Below, in pieces: positions 55,174-64,000 of a DNA stretch of 64,000 nucleotides (position 1 is its first letter; every line of letters begins with the position of its first letter). The stretch spans positions 61,865,084 through 61,929,083 of the forward strand of contig CM062296.1 in the NCBI GenBank assembly GCA_031216915.1, given 5' to 3'. Below the pieces are notes generated by a model, which saw only the letters and a list, made by a program, of their open reading frames with translations, was not told the DNA's origin and searched no databases. This stretch comes from Pictodentalium vernedei (taxonomy: Eukaryota > Mollusca > Scaphopoda > Dentaliida > Dentaliidae). The position numbers and the translations under genes were made by a program.

Positions 55174-57835
55174 TAAATAATTACCTTACCACGCTATTGT
55201 AAATAATTACCTCACCACGCTATTGTAAATAATTACTTTACCCCACTATTGTAAATAATTACCTTACCCCGCTTTTGTAAATAATTACCTTACCCCGCTA
55301 TTGTAAATAATTACTTTACCGCGCTTTTGTAAATAATTACCTTACCCCACTATTGTAAATAAATACGTCACCCCGCTATTGTAAATAATTACTTTACCTC
55401 GCTATTGTAAATAATTACTTTACCCCGCTTTTTTATATAATTACCTTATCCTGCTATTGTAAATAATTACCATACCCCACTATTGTAAATAATTACCTTA
55501 CCCCGCTTTTGTAAATAATTACCTTACCCCACTATTGTAAATAATTACCTTACCCCGCTGTTGTAAATAAATACCTCACCCCGCTATTGTAAATAATTAC
55601 CTCACCCCGCTATTGTAAATAATTACTTTACCCCGCTTTTGTAAATAATTACCTTACTCCACTCTTGTAAATAATTACCTTACTACACAATTGTAAATAA
55701 TTACCTTACCACACTATTGTAAGTAATTACCTTACCCCGCTATTGCAAATAATTACCTTACCCCGCTATTGTAAATAATTACTTTACCCCACTATTGTAA
55801 ATAATTACCTTACCCCGCTATTGTAAATAATTGCCTTACCCCACTATTGTAAATAATTACCTTACCCCACTATTGTAAATAATTACCTTACCCCGCTATT
55901 GTAAATAATTACCTTACCCCGCTACAGTAAATAACTACCTTACCCCTCTATTGTAAATAATTACCTTATCCCGCTATTGTAAATAATTACCTTACCCCAC
56001 TTTAGTAAATAATTACCTTACCCGTCTATTGTAAATAATTACCTTACCCCACTATTGTAGATACTTGCCTTAACATTGTATTGTAAATAATTACCTTACC
56101 CCACTATTGTAAATAATTACCTCACCCCACTATTGTAAATAATTACCTTACCCCACTTTTGTAGATAATTGCATTAAACTTCTATTGTAAATAATTGCTT
56201 TACCCCACTATTGTAAATAATAACTTCACCCAACTATTGTAAATAATTACTTTACTCAGCTATTGTAAATAATTACTTTACCCTTCTATTGTAAATAATG
56301 ACCTTACCCCACTATTGTAAATAATTACTTTACCCCGCTATTGTAAATAATTACATCACCCCACTGTTGTAGATAATTACCTCACTGCACTATTGTAAAT
56401 AATTACCTCACCCCGATATTGTAAATAATTACCTTACCCCTTTATTGTACTTAATTACTTTACCCCACTATTGTAAATAATTACCTTACCCCACTATTGT
56501 AGATAATTGCCTTACCCTTCTATTGTAAATAATTACCTTACCCCATTATTGTAATTAATTACTTTAACCCCCTATTGTAAATAATTACCTTACCCCACTA
56601 TTGTAGATAATTGCCTTACCCTTCTATTGTAAATAATTACCTTACCCGTCTATTGTAAATAATTACCTTACCCCACTATTGTAGATAATTGCCTTAACAT
56701 TGTATTGTAAATAATTACCTTACCCCACTATTGTAAATAATTACCTCACCCCACTATTGTAAATAATTACCTTACCCCACTTTTGTAGATAATTGCATTA
56801 AACTTCTATTGTAAATAATTGCTTTACCCCACTATTGTAAATAATAACTTCACCCAACTATTGTAAATAATTACTTTACTCAGCTATTGTAAATAATTAC
56901 TGTACCCTTCTATTGTAAATAATTACCTTACCCCACTATTGTAAATAATTACCTCACCCCACTATTGTAAATAATTACTTTACCCCGCTATTGTAAATAA
57001 TTACATCACCCCACTATTGTAGATAATTACCTCACTGCACTATTGTAAATAATTACCTCACCCCGATATTGTAAATAATTACCTTACCCCTTTATTGTAC
57101 TTAATTACTTTACCCCACTATTGTAAATAATTACCTTACCCCACTATTGTAGTTAATTGCCTTACCCTTCTATTGTAAATAATTACCTCACCCCGCTATT
57201 GTAAATAATTACTTTACCCCACTATTATAAATAAATACCTTACACCGCTATTGTAAATAATTACCTCACTCCGCTATTGTAAATAATTAACTCACCCCGC
57301 TATTGTAAATAATTACCTTCCCACGCTATTGTAAATAATTACCTCACCCCGCTATTGTAAATAATTACTTTACCCCACTATTGTAAATAATTACCTTATC
57401 CCACTATTGTAGATAATTACCTCACTGCACTATTGTAAATAATTACCCACCCCGCTATTGTAAATAATTACCTTACCCCTTTATTGTAATTAATAACTTT
57501 ACCCCACTATTGTAAATAATTACCTTACCCCACTATTGTAGATAATTGCCTTACCCTTCTATTGTAAATAATTACCTTACCCCATTATTGTAATTAATTC
57601 CTTTACCCCACTATTATAAATAATTACCTCACCCCGCTATTGTAAATAATTACTTTACCCCACTATTGTAAATAATTACCTTATCCCACTATTGTAGATA
57701 ATTACCTCACTGCACTATTGTAAATAATTACCCACCCCGCTATTGTAAATAATTACCTTACCCCTTTATTGTAATTAATAACTTTACCCCACTATTGTTA
57801 TTAATTACCTTACCCCACTATTGTAGATAATTGCC
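55174..57835. repeat. Satellite block X, copy 3
   Basis: Same rare-variant order, offset 7,554 bp from copy 1, the same distance as between MITE copies 2 and 3. It therefore moved as part of a larger duplicated segment. Near 57470-57650 it differs by a few added monomers. Confidence 0.7.
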
Positions 57836-58463
57836 TTACCCTTCTATTGTAAATAATTACCTTACCCCATTATTGTAATTAATTACTTTACCCCACTATT
57901 GTAAATAATTACCTTACCCCACTATTGTAGATAATTGCCTTACCCTTCTATTGTAAATAATTACCTTACCCCATTATTGTAATTAATTCCTTTACCCCAC
58001 TATTATAAATAATTACCTCACCCCGCTATTGTAAATAATTTCCTCACCCCGCTATTGTAAATAATTACCTTACCCCATTATTGTAATTAATTACTTTACC
58101 CCACTATTGTAAATAATTACCTTACCCCACTATTGTAGATAATTGCCTTACCCTTCTATTGTAAATAATTACCTTACCCCATTATTGTAATTAATTCCTT
58201 TACCCCACTATTATAAATAATTACCTCACCCCGCTATTGTAAATAATTACTTCACCCCGCTATTGTAAATAATTACCTTACCACGCTATTGTAAATAATT
58301 ACCTCACCCCGCTATTGTAAATAATTACTTTACCCCACTATTGTAAATAATTACCTTATCCCACTATTGTAGATAATTGTCTTACCCTTCTATTGTAAAT
58401 AATTACCTTACCACGCTATTGTAAATAATTACCTTATCCCACTATTGTAGATAATTGCCTTAC

Positions 58464-59307
58464 TAGGGCTGTCGCGACTATCATTTTTTTGTAATCGACT
58501 AATCATGACCAGTAATCGACGGTTAGTCGATTAATAGTCGCTTCCCATGATTTTTTAGCAAATCATTCTTCTGTTCGTAAAACTCTGAAAATGACAATGA
58601 CACCAGTGTGTTCAGACGAAGTGGGGTTGTGGGAACAACAAATCGGTCCACACTGAAGCTACATGTAGTCCAATCTTGGACCCACAGTCCGTAATATAAT
58701 TTTTGGGGTTGGTACGTCCTGTAGGACGTACCAACCCCAAAAATAATATTACTGACTGCGGGTCCAAGTTTGAACTAGATTGAAGCCGATGAATTAAAAT
58801 GAATTTACCAAAGAACGTTCCTGCATATGTTTCCTTTCTGCAATAAGTTTCTCGAAATTTTGAACAGTGAGATCTATGCATTCCCTCGTCAGTTGTTAAA
58901 ATTGGATCTTAGTCTGAAGTTCCGAACTTTGTGAAGTGATCTGACGTTCTGACTTTCGTCATAATTTTGTCACTTCCGCGCTTTGGGTTTTCCAATGGGT
59001 GCATTCGTGTGTACAGGACTGGATAAATTCAGAAGAATCTATTCTTCTCGAGTTACTGTGAGTGTTCTTTCTTACACAGTCAGTGACAGTCGTACAGTCT
59101 TCCGGATATGAATGTTAACTATGGTTAGATATTTAAAGTTATTCACCTTCATTGATCATTCACCTCACAAAACAATGCAATTTAGCCCCGATGTGTAGTA
59201 GATGTGTACCACCTTGAAAATGAACGACAATCGACTAAAAATAAAAAACGTCGACTACTTCAATAGTCGATGGTTAGTCGACTAACCGAATAATCGCGAC
59301 AGCCCTA
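58464..59307. mobile_element. hAT-type MITE in satellite, copy 4 (844 bp)
   Basis: Same flanks. One visible private substitution (CCCCGATGTGTAG in place of CCCCGACGTGTAG). It lies 5,087 bp after copy 3. Confidence 0.93.
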
Positions 59308-61836
59308 TGCCTTATCCTTTTATTGAAAATAATTACCTTACCCCGTTGTTGTAATTAATTACTTTACCCCACTATTGTAAATAATTACCTTACCCCACTA
59401 TTGTAGATAATTGCCTTACGCTTCTATTGTAAGTAATTACCTTACCCCATTATTGTAATTAATTACTTTACCCCACTATTATAAATAATTACTTCACCCC
59501 GCTATTGTAAATAATTACCTCACCCCGCTATTGTAAATAATTACCTTACCACATTATTGTAATTAATTACTTTACCCACTATTGTAAATAATTACCTTAC
59601 CCCACTATTGTAGATAATTGCCTTACCCTTCTATTGGAAATAATTACCTTACCCCATTATTGTAATTAATTACTTTACCCCACTATTATAAATAAATACC
59701 TTACCCCGCTATTGTAAATAATTACCTCATCCCGCTATTGTAAATAATTAACTCACCCTGCTATTGTAAATAATTACCTTACCACGCTATTGTAAATAAT
59801 TACCTCACCCCGCTATTGTAAATAATTACCTCACCCCGCTATTGTAAATAATTACCTTACCACGCTATTATAAATAATTACCTCACCCCATTATTGTAAA
59901 TAATTACCTTACCCCACTATTGTAGATAATTGCCTTACCCTTCTATTGTAAATAATTACCTTACCCCATTATTGTAATTAATTACTTTACCCCACTATTA
60001 TAAATAATTACCTCACCCTGCTATTGTAAATAATTACCTCACCCCGCTATTGTAAATAATTACTTTACCCCACTATTATAAATAAATACCTTACACCGCT
60101 ATTGTAAATAATTACCTCACCCCGCTATTGTAAATAATTAACTCACCCCGCTATTGTAAATAATTACCTTACCACGCTATTGTAAATAATTACCTCACCA
60201 CGCTATTGTAAATAATTACTTTACCCCACTATTGTAAATAATTACCTTATCCCACTATTGTAGATAATTGCCTTACCCTTCTATTGTAAATAATTATCTT
60301 ACTCCGCTATTGAAGATAATTGCCTTAACCTTCAATTGTAAATAATTACCTTACCCCATTATTGTAATTAATTACTTTACCCCACTATTATAAATAATTA
60401 CCTCACCCTGCTATTGTAAATAATTACCTCACCCCGCTATTGTAAATAATTACTTTACCCCACTATTATAAATAAATACCTTACACTGCTATTGTAAATA
60501 ATTACCTCACCCCGCTATTGTAAATAATTAACTCACCCCGCTATTGTAAATAATTACCTTACCACGCTATTGTAAATAATTACCTCACCATGCTATTGTA
60601 AATAATTACTTTACCCCACTATTGTAAATAATTACCTTATCCCACTATTGTAGATAATTGCCTTACCCTTCTATTGTAAATAATTATCTTACTCCGCTAT
60701 TGAAGATAATTGCCTTAACCTTCAATTGTAAATAATTACCTTACCCCATTATTGTAATTAATTACTTTACCCCACTATTATAAATAATTACCTCACCCTG
60801 CTATTGTAAATAATTACCTCACCCCGCTATTGTAAATAATTACTTTACCCCACTATTATAAATAAATACCTTACACTGCTATTGTAAATAATTACCTCAC
60901 TCCGCTATTGTAAATAATTAACTCACCCCGCTATTGTAAATAATTACCTTACCACGCTATTGTAAATAATTACCTCACCACGCTATTGTAAATAATTACC
61001 TCACCCCACTATTGTAAATAAATACGTCACCCCGCTATTGTAAATAATTACTTTACCTCGCTTTTGTAAATAATTACTTTACCCCGCTTTTTTATATAAT
61101 TACCTTATCCTGCTATTGTAAATAATTACCATACCCCACTATTGTAAATAATTGCCTTACCCCGCTATTGTAAATAATTACCTCACCCCGCTATTGTAAA
61201 TAATTACTTTACCCCACTATTGTAAATAATTACCTTACCCCGCTATTGTAAATAATTACCTCACCCCGCTATTGTAAATAATTACTTTACCCCGCTTTTG
61301 GAAATAATTACCTTACTCCACTCTTGTAAATAATTACCTTACTACACAATTGTAAATAATTACCTTACCACACTATTGTAAATAATTACCTTACCCCGCT
61401 ATTGCAAATAATTACCTTACCCCGCTATTGTAAATAATTACTTTACCCCACTATTGTAAATAATTACCTTACCCCGCTATTGTAAATAATTGCCTTACCC
61501 CACTATTGTAAATAATTACCTTACCCCGCTATTGTAAATAATTACCTTACCCCGCTACAGTAAATAACTACCTTACCCCTCTATTGTAAATAATTACCTC
61601 ACCCCGCTATTGTAAATAATTACTTCACCCCGCTATTGTAAATAATTACCTTACCACGCTATTGTAAATAATTACCTCACCCCGCTATTGTAAATAATTA
61701 CTTTACCCCACTATTGTAAATAATTACCTTATCCCACTATTGTAGATAATTGTCTTACCCTTCTATTGTAAATAATTACCTTACCACGCTATTGTAAATA
61801 ATTACCTTATCCCACTATTGTAGATAATTGCCTTAC

Positions 61837-62680
61837 TAGGGCTGTCGCGACTATCATTTTTTTGTAATCGACTAATCATGACCAGTAATCGACGGTTAGT
61901 TGATTAATAGTCGCTTCCCATGATTTTTTAGCAAATCATTCTTCTGTTCGTAAAACTCTGAAAATGACAATGACACCAGTGTGTTCAGACGAAGTGGGGT
62001 TGTGGGAACAACAAATCGGTCCACACTGAAGCTACATGTAGTCCAATCTTGGACCCACAGTCCGTAATATAATTTTTGGGGTTGGTACGTCCTGTAGGAC
62101 GTACCAACCCCAAAAATAATATTACTGACTGCGGGTCCAAGTTTGAACTAGATTGAAGCCGATGAATTAAAATGAATTTACCAAAGAACGTTCCTGCATA
62201 TGTTTCCTTTCTGCAATAAGTTTCTCGAAATTTTGAACAGTGAGATCTATGCATTCCCTCGTCAGTTGTTAAAATTGGATCTTAGTCTGAAGTTCCGAAC
62301 TTTGTGAAGTGATCTGACGTTCTGACTTTCGTCATAATTTTGTCACTTCCGCGCTTTGGGTTTTCCAATGGGTGCATTCGTGTGTACAGGACTGGATAAA
62401 TTCAGAAGAATCTATTCTTCTCGAGTTACTGTGAGTGTTCTTTCTTACACAGTCAGTGACAGTCGTACAGTCTTCCGGATATGAATGTTAACTATGGTTA
62501 GATATTTAAAGTTATTCACCTTCATTGATCATTCACCTCACAAAACAATGCAATTTAGCCCCGACGTGTAGTAGATGTGTACCACCTTGAAAATGAACGA
62601 CAATCGACTAAAAATAAAAAACGTCGACTACTTCAATAGTCGATAGTTAGTCGACTAACCGAATAATCGCGACAGCCCTA
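61837..62680. mobile_element. hAT-type MITE in satellite, copy 5 (844 bp)
   Basis: Same flanks. Private changes are GGTTAGTTGATTAATAG near 61896 and CGATAGTTAGTCG near 62641. It lies 3,373 bp after copy 4. Confidence 0.93.
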
Positions 62681-64000
62681 TGCCTTATCCTTTTATTGAA
62701 AATAATTACCTTACCCCGTTATTGTAATTAATTACTTTACCCCACTATTGTAAATAATTACCTTACCCCACTATTGTAGATAATTGCCTTACGCTTCTAT
62801 TGTAAGTAATTACCTTACCCCATTATTGTAATTAATTACTTTACCCCACTATTATAAATAATTACTTCACCCCGCTATTGTAAATAATTACCTCACCCCG
62901 CTATTGTAAATAATTACCTTACCACATTATTGTAATTAATTACTTTACCCACTATTGTAAATAATTACCTTACCCCACTATTGTAGATAATTGCCTTACC
63001 CTTCTATTGGAAATAATTACCTTACCCCATTATTGTAATTAATTACTTTACCCCACTATTATAAATAAATACCTTACCCCGCTATTGTAAATAATTACCT
63101 CACCCCGCTATTGTAAATAATTAACTCACCCTGCTATTGTAAATAATTACCTTACCACGCTATTGTAAATAATTACCTCACCCCGCTATTGTAAATAATT
63201 ACCTCACCCCGCTATTGTAAATAATTACCTTACCACGCTATTATAAATAATTACCTCACCCCATTATTGTAAATAATTACCTTACCCCACTATTGTAGAT
63301 AATTGCCTTACCCTTCTATTGTAAATAATTACCTTACCCCATTATTGTAATTAATTACTTTACCCCACTATTATAAATAATTACCTCACCCTGCTATTGT
63401 AAATAATTACCTCACCCCGCTATTGTAAATAATTACTTTACCCCACTATTATAAATAAATACCTTACACCGCTATTGTAAATAATTACCTCACCCCGCTA
63501 TTGTAAATAATTAACTCACCCCGCTATTGTAAATAATTACCTTACCACGCTATTGTAAATAATTACCTCACCACGCTATTGTAAATAATTACTTTACCCC
63601 ACTATTGTAAATAATTACCTTATCCCACTATTGTAGATAATTGCCTTACCCTTCTATTGTAAATAATTATCTTACTCCGCTATTGAAGATAATTGCCTTA
63701 ACCTTCAATTGTAAATAATTACCTTACCCCATTATTGTAATTAATTACTTTACCCCACTATTATAAATAATTACCTCACCCTGCTATTGTAAATAATTAC
63801 CTCACCCCGCTATTGTAAATAATTACTTTACCCCACTATTATAAATAAATACCTTACACTGCTATTGTAAATAATTACCTCACTCCGCTATTGTAAATAA
63901 TTAACTCACCCCGCTATTGTAAATAATTACCTTACCACGCTATTGTAAATAATTACCTTACCACGCTATTGTAAATAATTACCTCACCACGCTATTGTAA

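Larger units (their letters stand above)
39824..64000. repeat. 26-bp satellite array, higher-order organised, runs off the window
   Basis: Monomers of 26 bp read CTATTGTAAATAATTACC then TTACCCCG, with a few recurring variants: CTCACCCCG, CTTTACCCCA, GTAGATAATTGCCTTACCCT and ATTATTGTAATTAATTACTT. Variants recur in ordered series of about four monomers (~104 bp). Total satellite length excluding the five MITEs is about 20 kb, or roughly 770 monomers. Most monomers contain TAATTA. Stops in all frames exclude coding. Larger blocks are repeated (see findings). A 26-bp period without unique spacers excludes a CRISPR. Function, if any (heterochromatin, centromere-like), is unknown. Confidence 0.97.

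Noticed and set aside
42513-62680. Five independent hAT insertions into the satellite
   Set aside because: All share the same target site including the same mismatch, so a single insertion followed by amplification is simpler.
39824-64000. Regular short repeats resembling a CRISPR array
   Set aside because: The 26-bp units are contiguous with no unique spacers, the genome is clearly animal, and there are no cas genes. It is a satellite.

Overview
This window looks like nuclear DNA from a marine lophotrochozoan animal, most likely a mollusc and plausibly a bivalve. The clues are two repeat families that I associate with bivalve genomes. One begins TTTTAGCTCACC, carries about 165-bp core repeats and ends in a GGCCC...GGGCC hairpin followed by CTTGTTT. 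The other has about 155-bp units containing TTGGTTTCCGGATGATAAC and ending in AAGGTCACAGTGACC. The species cannot be named from sequence alone. There are no operons, no long open frames and no convincing complete protein gene. The longest open frames are shadows of palindromes and transposon remnants.

Layout. 1-5.2 kb: Helentron-like elements with tandem cores, then a second minisatellite-like family. 5.3-5.7 kb: a tRNA-derived SINE next to a possible NRF1/YY1-type promoter. 5.7-18 kb: AT-rich non-coding DNA dotted with hAT-type MITEs, a TA-inserting MITE family with an internal palindrome (called MITE-A here), and foldback hairpins. 19-21.6 kb: a broken non-LTR retrotransposon with reverse transcriptase motifs, split by unrelated DNA containing a hairpin element. 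22-26 kb: sparse sequence with three weak exon or ORF candidates. 26.4-28.8 kb: a degenerate ~310-bp tandem repeat. 28.7-30.5 kb: a deeply nested transposon stack (coiled-coil retroelement ORF, piggyBac-type MITE, hAT element, MITE fragment, and a SINE split by MITE-A). 30.8-38.9 kb: tRNA- and 5S-headed SINEs, TTAA-inserting MITEs, an apurinic-endonuclease (APE) LINE fragment, and 3' ends of the 19-kb retrotransposon family.

From 39.8 kb to the end the window is a single satellite array of a 26-bp monomer (consensus near CTATTGTAAATAATTACCTTACCCCG). I estimate about 770 monomers from total length. It is interrupted by five almost identical 844-bp hAT-type MITEs. All five sit in the same target site (TGCCTTAC/TGCCTTAT), so one insertion was copied along with the satellite. 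A ~2.6-kb block inside the array occurs three times.

The main biology is mobile-element ecology: nested insertions that can be ordered in time, modular SINEs with 5S or tRNA heads on one body, repeated formation of palindromes, and a transposon carried by satellite amplification. All calls are made by eye and no alignment or database search was run.
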